A stretch of 64,000 nt of DNA from Scleromitrula shiraiana (GCA_028455995.1 JABELC010000002.1:1116001-1180000); one strand, 5' to 3'; positions 34,140 through 46,749 are shown, numbered from the stretch's first letter. The notes: a model not told the origin generated them from the letters alone. Made by a program: numbers and translations.

Positions 34140-34916
34140 ATGTCTCCACCACCCCTCGCACTTCCTCCAGCACTTCCCTCCGAAATTCTAACCTGGGTGT
34201 TATCTCATACATCTTATCCGACTACCCTCCTAATCTGCAAACCTCGAGATGCGTTCCTCACCTCACTTCGTATATCCACGAGCCCCCACGTCCCCTTGAC
34301 CTCGCCATCATCTACTTCTGACCACGATATTTACGAGGAGATTCCGTCTTCTCCACCGGAGCCCACTTCCACGACTGATATATCTCATCCGCCACCAACC
34401 CATCCTCTCCTCCTTAGGACCCTACATCAAATCTCCATTTCCCGCCATATCTCTCTAATCTACATTCCTACAGTCTCTCATCTGCGCGCCTATCTTTCCG
34501 TATTACCACAGAAATCGAAGACTCCTGCGCCACCACATAAAGAATGGGATAAGAAGGGAAGGAGGAAAGATAGGATTGTGGTGTATGGATTGATGGAATT
34601 ACATAGGGATACAAGTGAATGGAGTGCACAAGGGCTAGGGAAGAGTCTGGCGGGGTTAGTAGAAGCAGGGAATAGAGATGGGAGGAGAATTATATGTTTA
34701 GAAGAGGGGAATTTGGATATGGTAAACGTTCTGGATGCAGGGGATGCTGAGGGGGAAGACAAGATATGGCAGGGTTGGAATGAGAGAGTTCCTATGCTTA
34801 ACGGAAGTATAAGACGTGCTGGACTTGGTGGTGAGGATGGTGGATGGAGTGGCAGAACTGTTGAGGTTGGAAGAATATTTGCGAGGTGGTTTAAATTTGG
34901 CAAGGCGGAATGGTAG
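34140..34916 (+). CDS. uncharacterised protein, 258 aa
   Basis: A single uninterrupted frame. It begins with a proline/leucine-rich segment. A stretch resembling alternating strands and helices follows (SEILTWVLSHTSYPTTLLIC, then LLLRTLHQISISRHISLIYI and DRIVVYGLMELHRDTSEWSA), separated by a Ser/Pro-rich insert at about residues 55-85. It ends RIFARWFKFGKAEW. The core pattern recalls a small alpha/beta domain such as those of RecA-fold accessory proteins, but no Walker motif is visible and this is only a guess. It is convergent with NUF2. Confidence 0.6.
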   Translation: MSPPPLALPPALPSEILTWVLSHTSYPTTLLICKPRDAFLTSLRISTSPHVPLTSPSSTSDHDIYEEIPSSPPEPTSTTDISHPPPTHPLLLRTLHQISISRHISLIYIPTVSHLRAYLSVLPQKSKTPAPPHKEWDKKGRRKDRIVVYGLMELHRDTSEWSAQGLGKSLAGLVEAGNRDGRRIICLEEGNLDMVNVLDAGDAEGEDKIWQGWNERVPMLNGSIRRAGLGGEDGGWSGRTVEVGRIFARWFKFGKAEW

Positions 34917-35085
34917 GGCCAGGCATACACAGGTTTGTAAGTGAACTTGCTAGGAAATAATTTTGCTTCATGGTTATCATCATGCTATATCAACAGGTAT
35001 ACCCAAACGCCCCCAATCCATCCTCGCGCTTAATCCATGACCAAAGTTGTTACTCCAACGAAAATCCAAAACCCTTGAACCTCAA

Positions 35086-36568
35086 TTAAATCGACTGTTC
35101 CATCTCAGTGATGTACAACTTGATATGCGAGTCCATCTTTAAGAACTCGTCGTGTGCACTGTGTATTTCGTTCTCGATATTCTCTTTAAGATCCACCATC
35201 TATAGCCAGTCAGTAAATTCGTCAATCAGAGGCGAGAATCTGCTCACCTTCTTCTCTGTCTGCTCTATTCTCACTCTCCTCCTCTCCATCTCTCTGCTCT
35301 TGTCACTCCTCTCTTCTGTAAGCTTCCTATGCACAGCTCGGAGTTCTTCCATCCTCTCCTTCGCACTCATAGCCTTTTCTCTACTACCATCTCTCAATTT
35401 TTCCGTGCGCTCAAGCCATTTGGATAGTTGACGCTGTAGCAACCCTTCTGTTCTCCCTACTTCTCGGACATTGTTCTCTCTTTCCACTAATGCATCTCGT
35501 TGTCGTGCAATTCGTACGTTCTCTTCCTCCTCCTTTGCCAACTCAACTGATATCTCGTCCAAAAGTTTTGTACATGAGACGACATCTGTAGATACTACAG
35601 TGAATGTATCTGTGGAAGTCTGTAGAGCACGAGCCCGTCGATCGAGTGCATCAATTTGTGTCTTGTCGGCATTGAGGGCATTGCTTAATTCTGTCAAGGA
35701 TGCTTGCAAGGCCGCAGGCGACTGAAGCACGTATGGTTGCAGTTTGGAACTCTCTTGTCTTAACTCGATTGTCGCAGCGGTTTTTTCCTCCAAGATCGCG
35801 GTCATTTCCTTCTTCTTCTTCGTAAGACCTTCGAACTTTCGTGTCATCCTCTCCTGACCATGACGAAGCTCTAAGAGTTGGCGCTTCAGCTCTTCGTTGC
35901 GCTTGACTTTCTCCGCAATGTGTGCCTCCATTGCCTTGCGATTCTGCTTCATCTCTTCCAACCGACTTTCCATTTCTTGGTTCTCCATATATAGCGTCTC
36001 GATCCTGACTTTGGTTGTCTCCGCCTTATTGAAATGTTCATCGATAACTTGCGTTTGACTTTCTCTGAACCGTACAAAGTTGATAATGTACGAAAATATC
36101 TTCACCAAACGATCGTAGGTCGGTTTGTATAAATCTTGGAATGAGAAATCGGTGATGCCACATTCGTAGAGTAGCTTGCGCAAACTGACATAGAAGCCCA
36201 TAAGATTCCGAGTTTCTCCTGGGATGATATCCGGGAAATCTTGACATATATCCTCCGCCGCTGCGCGCATAGCTGGATCAACCGTATCCCGAGTGGTGTT
36301 CATGAGTAACTCTGCAAACCATTCGAATATCATCTGAATTTGCAGAGGGTTGGGCTTCAAAAGGTCCGCTGGTGAAAAAGCAACACCTATGTCACTGATA
36401 CATCCTGCAATCTCTATGTCGGGCTACTTCTGTTAGTAAGAATTCAATGTAGATATCATCAAGATACTGTACCAGGCGCATGAATGCATCACTCTCTTCC
36501 TCCTTCTTTTTACCTCGATTTTGCTGCTGCGAATTGGGAGCAATACTCATTCGAGATTTGTAAGACAT
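35086..36568 (-). CDS. NUF2: kinetochore protein NUF2
   Basis: Part of the Ndc80 complex, which binds spindle microtubules at kinetochores. Exons are 36568-36473, 36423-35248 and 35199-35086, giving 461 aa; yeast Nuf2 is 451. The N-terminal calponin-homology domain has GCISDIGVAFSPADLLKPNP followed by MIFEWFAELLMN. From about residue 150 onward it is coiled coil. The last intron (48 nt, GTGAGC donor, ATAG acceptor) removes an in-frame TAG and adds a 37-residue C-terminus ending KLYITEMEQSI, which matches the end of the family. Reading straight through instead would stop at 35200. Confidence 0.93.
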
Positions 36569-38123
36569 CTTGTATTTGTATTGAAGTTTGTTGTTGGGCA
36601 AGGTATGATGGATCGTAGAAAATATTGGTTGTGATGATATCTGTGTCTGCAAAGATCGCAAAGAAAGTAAACAAACGCACGGGGCAACGATAGTGCGATA
36701 AGATTAGGTCCCGATCACGTGTTTTGGATTTTCTCCATAATCCAAAAGCTGTCTCTTCATGGATACTTAAGTTTATACATACTACCACGAGGCGGCTCAA
36801 GACTATGGAGGAGGTCAATTTCTTTGCAAACTGCAGAGCTAAATCTTTCTCCCAAGTATGCAGAAAGTCAGGTGATCATTCACATTGATTTTCCAAGATA
36901 CAAGATGTCTCGCTACATCACTTTCATAACTGCCGATTTGTACATCATGCTCTTCAAATCATAGAATTAATACGTGGATTATGCTACATGCAAACCAAAA
37001 ATATCTCTATAAACCACGATAGAAATTTCGTATGTGTATGTATATAGTTCTATGACTGATGAGGAGGCATTAAAAATCCATGGATTGTACTGGGGTACAC
37101 GATCTACTCCGATCTGCCACACCTGCTTTAATTCGACACCACCAAATCATTTTACCCATGCTATACCATCCAGATCACTACTCCAAAACTGGATGCTTAA
37201 TAAATCAGTGACGCTTCTTCGCGACTTAAGCAAGGACAGATCAAATAAGATACTGAGGATTTCCGACAGTCATTACAGCAAATGGGCCGATAACTGCCAA
37301 TGGGTCCTGTATGCTTACTAGACACAATTTGTCACCGGAAAAAGTGCGAGATATCGGCATTGTCAAGCAAGCCTCCACATTTTACGAGTTCCTTGCAGGC
37401 CTGTCGTATGGTCTTCTACTCTTCTCTCTATATGCATCCATATCCGTTCAACATTCGGTTTAAGTCGACCTGATAAGCCTTGATGGGCAGAACCACGCTC
37501 AATCTGACATGATCACGTTGAACTCTCTGATACCTGGACTCGTAACTGCTAGGCACTGCTCCCTATGTGCCATAACAGTTATGTCTGCCATGATTGATGT
37601 CTGAGAAGTAAATTATATGGTCTTTACTCAATAACATCGATCATAATAACTCTGCTACTTAGAATATGACAAGATTGCAAACGTGGTGCAGAAGAACATG
37701 TCCCAACAAATTATACCTGCAAGCGGACGCCAACTATAATCGCTTGCGTTAGTAAAATTCTCAAACGGCGGGGGTGCAGACTAAATGAGTAGGTTTAGTA
37801 ATATGAGGTCACACATTTACGTGAGGGGTACCGAAGAAACAAAGAACTAGTTCCCAGCAAAGGGTGATGGGCGCAACTTCTAAAGTACTTCTTAACAATG
37901 GCGTGCATAAGCTCCGCACCATTCTTTTACACCAGACCCATCCTGATCTAGGTAAATTCTATAAAGCCTAGGCTATATTACAGTTCTTCCGAGTGAGCAC
38001 TACATTGGTCTTTTCCATAATTGCTCAACCACATATATGCTATAAGGTTCTTAATATTTTTGGCAGCATCTCATTACCAAACAGGAATTGCACAATTCTA
38101 CTTGGCTCAATTGCTTTACCAGA
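36569..38123. other. 1.55 kb intergenic between NUF2 and EGT1
   Basis: No supported gene. A 95-codon frame at 37034-37321 has no domain or splice partners. The stretch presumably carries both divergent promoters and may hold unrecognisable relics. Confidence 0.5.
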
Positions 38124-41100
38124 ATGGCTATTCATGGTGCTACCAACGGTGCTGTTAAGGGTATTCAAGTTGGTTCCAAATTGACACAGCTCACGAGAAC
38201 CAAATCTGAACCAAGATTTGAAATCGATATCATCGACATCCGCAATGATGGTGCTGAAATCAAATTGAAGGATGAGATCATGACATCCCTAAAACCTCAA
38301 AGCGGCCTGAAGAGTCTCCCGACCCTTCTTCTATATGGTGAACGGGGCTTACAGATCTACGAAGAAGTGAGTGTTCAATCATAGCTCTAATAGTTAAGAG
38401 TTAACCTTGATAGATCACATACTTGTCTGAATACTATCTCACGAACGCAGAAATTGATGTTCTTGAACGTTCTGCGGAAAGTATTGCCAAAAACATACCT
38501 TCAAATTCCATGGTTGTTGAGTTAGGCAGCGGGTTTGTGATTTCATTTACGTATTGAGACATTGGGAACTAACAGTAAACAGTAATTTGCGTAAGGTAAG
38601 TATCCTGTTACGGGCATTAGATGTAGCCGGAAAAACCATCGATTATTATGCACTTGATGTATCCCTGAAAGAATTGGAGAGGACGTTAGAGCAAGCGCCA
38701 AAATTGAAGCATGTGAGATGTCATGGCCTTCATGGTACATATGACGATGGTCTCATCTGGCTGAAAATGCCAGAGAACGCCTCGAGACCTAAATGTGTTT
38801 TGTCATTAGGATCAAGTATTGGTTGGTCTTGACAACCTTTGATCCGGATCTATTGCTCACTGCCATCTCAGGTAATTTCCAAAGGCATGAGGCCTCATCA
38901 TTCCTGAAGAGTTTTGGAGAAGCTTTAGGCCCTTCAGATATGTTTATTATTGGCATCGATGCGACTAGTAATCCGGAAAAAATCTAGTGGGTATCAGGAA
39001 TCTCAGCCATGAACTGTTTTCGCTAATTGTTGACTAGTCATGCTTACAATGGTTTGTAGACTTTCATTGGAACCTTTGCTGATATTTGCTCACAGCTGAC
39101 ACGGTTCACTAGATGAAAAAGGAGTAACACACAAGTATGCAACTCGTTCTACCTTCCGAACCTCCAAGGTTCAAATCATTAAACATTCGCTTATCACCAA
39201 GCAGGTTCATCTTGAATGGTTTAGTTCGTGCCAATGAGATACTTGGAGAGAACTTGTTCGACCCTCAAGACTGGAAAGTCATTGGAGAATATGTTCATGA
39301 TGCACAGGGAAGTCGGCATCAAGCGTTTTATTCGCCAACTCGTGATGTCGTGTTGCAAGATGTCTACATTAAGGCCGGGGAGCGTGTGCAGGTGGAAGTA
39401 AGTTTGAAGTATTCTCGCGAAGAAACGAACAAGCTATTTAAAGATGCTGGAACGCTGGAAGTACACCGATGGTCGGCTTCATCGGATGAATATAGTAAGC
39501 TTATATCTACCTCTATGCCTCCTTGTTCACAACTCGCATTGGTACATAAAACCCAGAGACAAGAAAAGTCTTCATTCACTGGCTTCGGAAGAATCGATCC
39601 CATGATCACAAGAGACGGCCAAGGTGGGGGTCAACACCAATCGTGGTTATGTGGCTTACAGCCATTCAACCCTCGATCTGTAATCGCGCATTGAATGGAT
39701 GACCTCAGTGAATTCTGGTTATACTCCGCATTCACTTGTTGCTCGATTTTTTCTGGAAGGGGGGATATTTGCTTCAAGTCTCAACAACGTTAAATTTGAA
39801 CATTTATTTTGAATACTACCTCGGCTAACACAATTTGAATGTTAGATATTCACCTCTTGAGAAGAAACGCCATGACGTTTGACTCTGACCCCAAGTTATA
39901 TGCAGCTACAACAGTTCCATCTTTGAAAGATTGGAAAGGTTTATGGTCAGTATGGGACCTCGTCACCCGTGGAATGATTCCGAATGAGGATTTGAAAGAG
40001 AAGCCAATTAAACTTCGGAATGCTTGCATCTTCTACCTCGGACATATTCCAACATTTTTGGATATTCAATTAAACAAAGTCAGTAAGGAGCCGTTGTGTG
40101 AGCCTTCTCACTATCCACAAATATTTGAAAGAGGAATTGACCCAGATGTCGACAATCCTGAGCATTGTCACTCACACTCCAAGATCCCTGATGAGTGGCC
40201 ACCCCTGGAGGAAATTGTGACATACCAAGAGAAGGTTAGAAGAAAGGTTGAAAAACTATACTCCGGAAAGGGCATCTCGAGAGATATTGGTCGTGCCTTA
40301 TGGTTAGGCTTTGAACACGAAGCTATGCATTTGGAAACCCTTTTGTACATGTTGCTACAAAGTGACAAAACTATCCCACCAACACCTTCTAGGCCAGATT
40401 TTGAGGCAGCTGCCAAACGAGCAAAGGCATCTCGAGTACCAAACGAGTGGTTTAGCATTCCCGAGCAAACAATTGTAGTTGGACTTGATGATCCTGAAGA
40501 TAATTCTGGCCCAGATAATCATTTCGGATGGTAAGATAAACATAATGATATACTGGATCTTGACTTCAAGGAATCTCATATGTTCATGCAGGGATAACGA
40601 GAAGCCACTCCGAAGTGTTAAAGTTCACGCTTTTGAGGTACAGGGCAGACCTATCACAAATGAAGAGGTAAGTTGTTGATTGTAATTGGTGTCTTTTCTA
40701 ACGCAAAAATAGTACGCTCGCTATCTCGAGCAAACGCATACTACCAAAATCCCAGCATCTTGGGTCTATGAAAGTACTCCCAACAGTGCTATTAATGGCC
40801 AATCAAACGGCCACACTAATGGATATACAAATGATACAAACTCACAGCCACTGACCAAAGCTTATCTTCAAGGTAAATCCGTTCGTACAGTATATGGCCC
40901 AGTTCCGCTTGAGTACGCTCTAGATTGGCCAGTTTTCGCCTCTTATGATGAGGTTGCAGGTTGTGCAAAATGGATGGGAGGTCGGATTCCAACAGTGGAA
41001 GAGGTTCGAAGCATTTATAGTCACGTTGATGGCTTGAACCTCAAGGAAGCAGAGAGACATCTTGGCAAGACTGTTCCTGCCGTGAATGGGTAAGTTTGAC

Positions 41101-41648
41101 ACTGGCGTTGTTGTAACCAACTGACAATAGGATAGGCATCTTGTGAATGAAGGTGTACAGGAAACTCCACCATCGCAAGGCTCTCATAATGGTGAAGGCT
41201 CGCAAGAGCTTTTCACCACACTCGAAGGTGCCAATGTGGGATTCAAGAATTGGCACCCGGTTGCTGTCACCGCGGACGGCAACAAGCTTGCGGGGCAAGC
41301 AAATATGGGTGGCGTTTGGGAATGGACCAGTTCGCCACTTAGGAAACATGATGGTTTTGAGTCTATGCCATTATATCCCGCTTACACTGGTTTGTATCTC
41401 TCCCTTCGATCAAGATGATGAAAATTAATGTTTTTAGCCGATTTCTTTGATGGAAAACATAACATCATTCTAGGAGGATCATGGGCGACTCATCCTCGTA
41501 TCGCTGGAAGAAAAACATTGTGAGTCAAACGCCATCAACTTTTTTATTTCGTTGTCAAAGATACTGACGGAAAAAAACTAGTGTTAATTGGTACCAACGG
41601 AAATATCCATACACATGGGCTGGTGCACGCCTAGTCCGTGATCTCTAG
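38124..41648 (+). CDS. EGT1: ergothioneine biosynthesis protein EGT1 (EgtD-EgtB fusion)
   Basis: It trimethylates histidine to hercynine, then uses iron and O2 to couple cysteine to hercynine, making the sulfoxide precursor of the antioxidant ergothioneine. Thirteen exons: 38124-38366, 38414-38532, 38583-38821, 38872-38986, 39038-39051, 39113-39134, 39205-39494, 39846-40530, 40592-40667, 40713-41089, 41136-41389, 41438-41519 and 41582-41648, giving 860 aa. The EgtD methyltransferase part spans about residues 1-345 (SAM motif MVVELGSGN). A DinB-like part has the iron-ligand motif GFEHEAMHLE (H505, H509). The C-terminal FGE-sulfatase-like part has GGVWEWTSS, GGSWATHPRIAGR and NWYQRKYPY. Exons 5 and 6 are only 14 and 22 nt. 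Intron 7 is 351 nt and lies at the EgtD/EgtB boundary. Confidence 0.95.
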
Positions 41649-42229
41649 GGAGGCTGCATGATTTCAATATGGCGGTAAATCTTCGTTCATTGTTCAACAA
41701 GTGGACTTAGCATACCATTAATTACTCGAGCGAATCAACTTCACTTCGATGAAACTGCAATATAGTAACACACACCGGATTTTGTCTTTAATTTAGTACA
41801 TCAATCAAATATCTTTGAGTGCAGATAAACGTATACCTTGGTAATGACTTAGTTCTCAGACCCTCTTTATGGGAAGGATGCATATAAAAATGATTGTACA
41901 AAAAGTTATCAAACATTTATACTGTACAGCTTTCTATATAGCAAACTGAAAACAAGTATGCAATCATAAGTATTCAATCATCTCTCTACTTTGACTGGAA
42001 CGAGAATGTTGTTTGTATTTCATAGTATGTTTGGAATTAGATGCAAGATAATCTACATGATACGCATGCAAGAAGCCGTATAACTTATGTACCTACTATG
42101 TATCTAACATATACTTATCAATATTGAGGTAAGTATCACCTGGTTATTTGTTGTTATGGATAGATAGATACGAATATCAAACACATCTACAGTACTAGGC
42201 AACTTATATTTAAGCGAGCTCAAAATCAC
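41649..42229. other. 3' region of EGT1, no gene
   Basis: AT-leaning sequence leading into the AT island. No coding frame. Confidence 0.5.
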
Positions 42230-42725
42230 CCCAATTAATTATTGTAATATCATTTTTTTAAATTTAATTAAAAATCAACTAATAATTATAATTTTATAAT
42301 TCTAATAAAATAAAAAGTTTATAATTCGATTTATAATATAATATAAATTTTATAATAATAATATTATAATAAAACTCAATATTTTATATATTATCTTTAT
42401 ATAATTATGTAAATCTTGATTTTATTAAATATATTAAAATATAAATTTTTAAATAAAAAATTATTTAATATATTTTATATTATTTATAAATAAAATTTTA
42501 AATATTATTAATTATATTTTATTTGATTTTTTATATATTTAAATTTTAAAAATATTTTTATTATTTTTATTTTAAAATGATATTAAATATATTTAATAAA
42601 ATTAAAATTCAAAAAATATAAAAATTAATTAATAATTAAAAAGATTTTTTAATCTTCAAATCAATTTTTTATTTTATAAATATAATATATAAATATATTA
42701 TTTTATTAAAACTAATATTTTAGAT
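42230..42725. other. extreme AT-rich island (about 96% A+T)
   Basis: By hand count about 20 of the 480 bases between 42241 and 42720 are G or C. The edges are abrupt: GC-containing EGT1 flank on the left and normal sequence again from about 42725. There is no frame, and I see no terminal repeats or target duplication. It could be a heavily RIP-mutated transposon relic or another kind of AT block. Confidence 0.85.
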
Positions 42726-42844
42726 TCAACTGTTTGAACATAAGTTGAACATAAGTTAAACTTTCGCATTAAGCACCTCGAGGTATGAGTTCGCACTATT
42801 CGCTTAAATATGAGTTGTGGGTCACTGTACATACTTTTGCCTCT

Positions 42845-42885
42845 CGCCTCCTGCCTCCTGCCTCCTGCCTCCTGCCTCCTTCCTT
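42845..42885. repeat. (CCTCCTG)n 7-bp tandem repeat
   Basis: About five copies of GCCTCCT immediately after the AT island. Confidence 0.85.
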
Positions 42886-43037
42886 TTTCTCTAACTTAAC
42901 AAACAAAATATTTCTCTACTTCCCTCCCCCCCCTTCTATATTCGTTGAACTGAACAACTCACTTTTATTAGATACTCTGACTGATTTGATGCATTCCAAG
43001 ATTTTACAATTTCCCTCATTTTTTGCCTCTAGTATAA

Positions 43038-43038
<1 letters not shown>

Positions 43039-43107
<69 letters not shown>
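43039..43107. repeat. (TA)n(TG)n compound microsatellite
   Basis: About sixteen TA units followed directly by about eighteen TG units, a sequence able to form cruciform or Z-DNA. Confidence 0.95.
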
Positions 43108-43109
<2 letters not shown>

Positions 43110-44342
43110 TATTATCCATACTTCGCAATTTCAGCCAATTATATCACCAACAGCATTCATCATCGTTCACTACATTCAAATTTATGAAGAATAAGAAGAA
43201 TATTCACTTATTAGATTCTCTATAGAGATTAAAGATAAAGAGTTCAATTACTGCAATCGCATTCACTGCACATACTCATCGCATCATCATCAACGACTAC
43301 CCGGCATATCAGATATCGTTTTCAAAGCTGTAGTAAAACAATATCAAAAATCATATTGCATTGATCGGATTCGGGATTTGCCCAGCCCAGCTCTTTCTAA
43401 GATTGTGTTGCTCAAATTCTATAAGAATTCTGTTTGACTTCTTTTCGTTCTCATCTCATCCATCATCCATATCCATCAAAGGACAAACATTTTAGCAGAC
43501 AGACAATCACATTCTAGGATCAAGTCAACCTTCATTTCACTTCACTCAAAGACGTTCACTCAAACTACGTATACTATTCTTTCATCCCCTTGGAACCTTG
43601 ACTCGATCACTACAGAGATACACAACTTCATTCATTCATTCATTCATTCATTACTATCAACTGTGGCCATTCAATATTGAATTACCGACGTTGGTATTGG
43701 TGAATACCGTTTGAAGACTATCGGATTTCACAATATCTGATTTGATCTGATCTAAGGTACCTAGGATCTTACTGTACATCAGGATCCGCGTACAGAAAAA
43801 ATCACTTTACAATCAAAGTAAATATCAACATTGTAAAAATTCCACCGTACAACCAACCCAGCTCCATATTACCAAACATCTTGCAATTATTATTGTACTT
43901 TCAAGACGAAACAACAACTTTTGCAACACTATACTGTACTTGCCTTGCAGTAATAACATTATCTTGAGTAAGTAATATCTCCTTTCAATCTTTTCTAACA
44001 TTTCAATATCTACAACCTTTCAAGGTCGATCGTGAAGGTATGTTCTATCAAGATCGAGCTAGGAAAGGTTAGGTATTCATCTCCTAATAAATACCCCAGA
44101 CATTCAATATCTTGGGCTATTTGCGATTCTTCTTATACTACTTTCCATCTCTTTTTCAAGCAGTTCATTACCATTGCTTTGTTATATTCAACTCAAGAGG
44201 TCACTCCAACTTGTTCAAGTTTGCAAACGGAGCACAGCAATTCATCATTTCGTCCTCCAAATTTCTTTTCATATTCATTAATAGCTGACGATCTTGAAAT
44301 TAGAAACTAGTTATCATACTTGTAAAACATTATTCACTCTTA
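43108..44342. other. probable promoter and long 5' leader of the next gene
   Basis: A CA- and TTC-rich sequence with an (ATTC)n run at 43626-43652, typical of fungal leaders. Short upstream frames are present (for example 44032-44310, 92 codons). A GTAAGT at about 43970 might start a leader intron. Nothing here is supported as protein. Confidence 0.4.
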
Positions 44343-46216
44343 ATGATGAATTGGGCAATCATTGCTAGAGAAGATCGTCTCTATAAGGGCAAGGACTTGT
44401 TCAGATGGGACGTATCACCAGGATTGGAGCATCATTGCGGAACTTGTGCAAAGCCTCTTCATAGTATGTAAGATTATTCTTGATCTGGGATGACAAACTT
44501 ACAGCTGGTGTTTAGATGCGCGCTCAAAATCCTCATGCCTTGGCAAGCACGTCGAGCCATGTTTTCGCTTCCATCAGCAGCTTCACTTTCTTGGTAAGCT
44601 CATGCTCTTTTACTCCGCATTCTGATGGAGTTGGTTAGGAACCACCTAGGAATACTTCCCGATTCTATTATACAAGCTTTTTTTCTGTCTGCTAATACAG
44701 TATACGCGTGCAGGCAAATCTCATGAATGCTTAGGGTAAATACTCGGATTTCAATCCAAAGAGATCATTTGATATCACTGACGCAAATAGATGCAACACT
44801 TCTGATGAAATGCATCATACTCGACACAAGGAGATACTTAGAATCGTTCGTGACATCAATGCACTTGATGGAACTGACTCGACCTTTAACTCCCACATCA
44901 TGGATAGCAAAGGTGACGCTAAGTCAAGAAGGTTACGATCCGAAAGTACATCTGCTAGCACTTCTGCGGAGACTACCGAGATTAACTCCGAAATAAGTTT
45001 TGGGGATGAAAGCTTGACAAAAAGGGAACGGAAAAAGGCGAAAAAGATGGGAAGGCGGTCCAGGAGAGACATGGAGACATTTAGTCAAGAAGATGTCGGT
45101 AGCATCAGTGAAGCATTGCATCTATCAATACATGAAAGCAAAGGCGCTTGGTGGGGAACATACGCATATGATAATCGATACACCGCCGAAGGTTCTGCCG
45201 AGATCGAGAAAGAAGACGAGGATCTACTTGGCTATGCAGTCCAACCACCAACTACATCCCCAACATCGAACAAAGCATTCAAGGCTCCAAACTACCCAAC
45301 TCCAAAGCAGCAAAGAGAGGCGAAGAAAATGAGCACAGCCACACCAATCAGGCAATCTAAGCTTCGCGGTCATCAGAAAAAGTTTGTCCCCGAGACTACC
45401 AACAAGAATGACCCGTACGGCGGTGTTGATCGTGACATCTTCTATCGTCTTGGTATAGACATCGATCCAATCTTTAACTCAAAAGACAGAAAGGAAATGC
45501 TATCAAAGCTCATAAATGCTATCGCAAACGACCTTGAAATTATCCGGCGTGAAGAAGAAGAGGCCGCCATAAGAGAAGAAGGTTTCTGGAGATGGGCTGG
45601 AAGGAACGCCTTTCGCAATATCATGGAATACCGTAAGACGTTTGATTGGGCGACTGGACAAAAGAGGGTTGAAGCTGATGTATTCGGGACTGAAGTGGAA
45701 GATGAATATGACCCCCCAAGCAATCCTGAAAATAGCAGCGAAGTCGAACCAGGAGGACAAGTGAAGGTGGTTGATGTAAAACTGGAAATTGTGCGAGAGG
45801 AAGAAAAGAAGCCTCTCAATACAGTCGTTCTTAAGACTAAGGAAGAATTAAAAGAAAAGCGAAAGATCAAAGTCTTGAGAATCACAGATATCGATCAATC
45901 GAAACCCAAGGTAGTAGCAAAATTGACCAAAAGTATCACAACAAGATCCAAGCAGAAATCCTGGAGCTTATTGGGCGCCGAAGGATTCATTGATGATTCG
46001 AATGATCGAATAGCTCAAGAGGGTCTCAATAATCTCGTTGCCAGTTTCGCAAAGTCTAATATTACTATCCCCACGCCAGAATCTTGGGCAGCAGTCGTCG
46101 GATACAAAACCATGATCATCACTAATCATGCTACCAACACTGACGCAAATACCAGGAATGATGATAAGGAAAACTGGACTACCATTGGCAAAAAAGGAAA
46201 GAAGGAGAAGTGTTAA
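44343..46216 (+). CDS. uncharacterised protein with N-terminal Cys/His cluster, 548 aa
   Basis: Four exons: 44343-44463, 44516-44593, 44714-44735 (22 nt) and 44791-46216. The first 75 residues, assembled from the small exons, have a zinc-binding pattern: C32-X2-C35, C48, C56, H60/H64, C72-X2-C75 (HHCGTCAKPLH, then PCFRFHQQLHF, then SHECLGC). Residues about 90-150 are basic and Ser-rich (KRERKKAKKMGRRSRRD). The middle has DPYGGVDRDIFYRLGIDIDP and FWRWAGRNAFRNIMEYRKTF, which look like a small folded unit. The C-terminus is charged and ends in lysines. All junctions keep frame and the acceptors are good. I recognise no family. Nuclear location is plausible from the basic tracts, but inferred. 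Confidence 0.7.
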
Positions 46217-46352
46217 AGAATGTTATTTCAAAAGTGCAGGTGGAGATATGTGAAAATTTATCGAACATCTGGCTGGATTATGTTTCTTCCTACAGATTTT
46301 CCTTCCAATTTTTGCTTCTGCTATATTGCTTTGGCATATGTTCTTGCTTTTA

Positions 46353-46380
46353 TTCTTTCTTTCTTTCTTTCTTTCTTCCT
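46353..46380. repeat. (TTTC)n microsatellite
   Basis: About six TTTC units in the 3' region of the Cys/His-cluster gene. Confidence 0.85.
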
Positions 46381-46749
46381 ATTTCATCACCTGGGGTTTT
46401 GAAGAAATATAGCTGATTTGCGAGATGGGAAAAGAATGATATTTACTTTTTTGCTATCTTGTTTCCTCTTTACAGGTATCTTAGCGGAACTACGTATTCT
46501 GGGCAGGGTGTGGTGTTCTATGACAATGAGGATAGAATCAATCAATCGATTAATCAGCCATAGATTAGACTAGGTGGCGGAACATATGCAACATTTGTGA
46601 AATGTGTTGTCTATATGGTATATTATGTGATCGTGAGAGTTTGTGATATTATGTTTATAAGGTCGGATTTGAAGGCAATTTGGGATGAAGATTCATTTTC
46701 TAAATAGGAAAGGGGATGAGATGGATGGATATCTAATTTATGACAATGT

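Noticed and set aside
37034..37321. 95-codon ORF between NUF2 and EGT1
   Set aside because: No recognisable motif and no splice partners; cysteine pattern too weak to support a transposon relic.
42230..42725. Centromere core
   Set aside because: The block is far too short and is flanked closely by ordinary genes.
45442..45885. 147-codon minus-strand ORF
   Set aside because: Lies inside the large exon of the Cys/His-cluster gene on the other strand; Ser/Phe-rich shadow.
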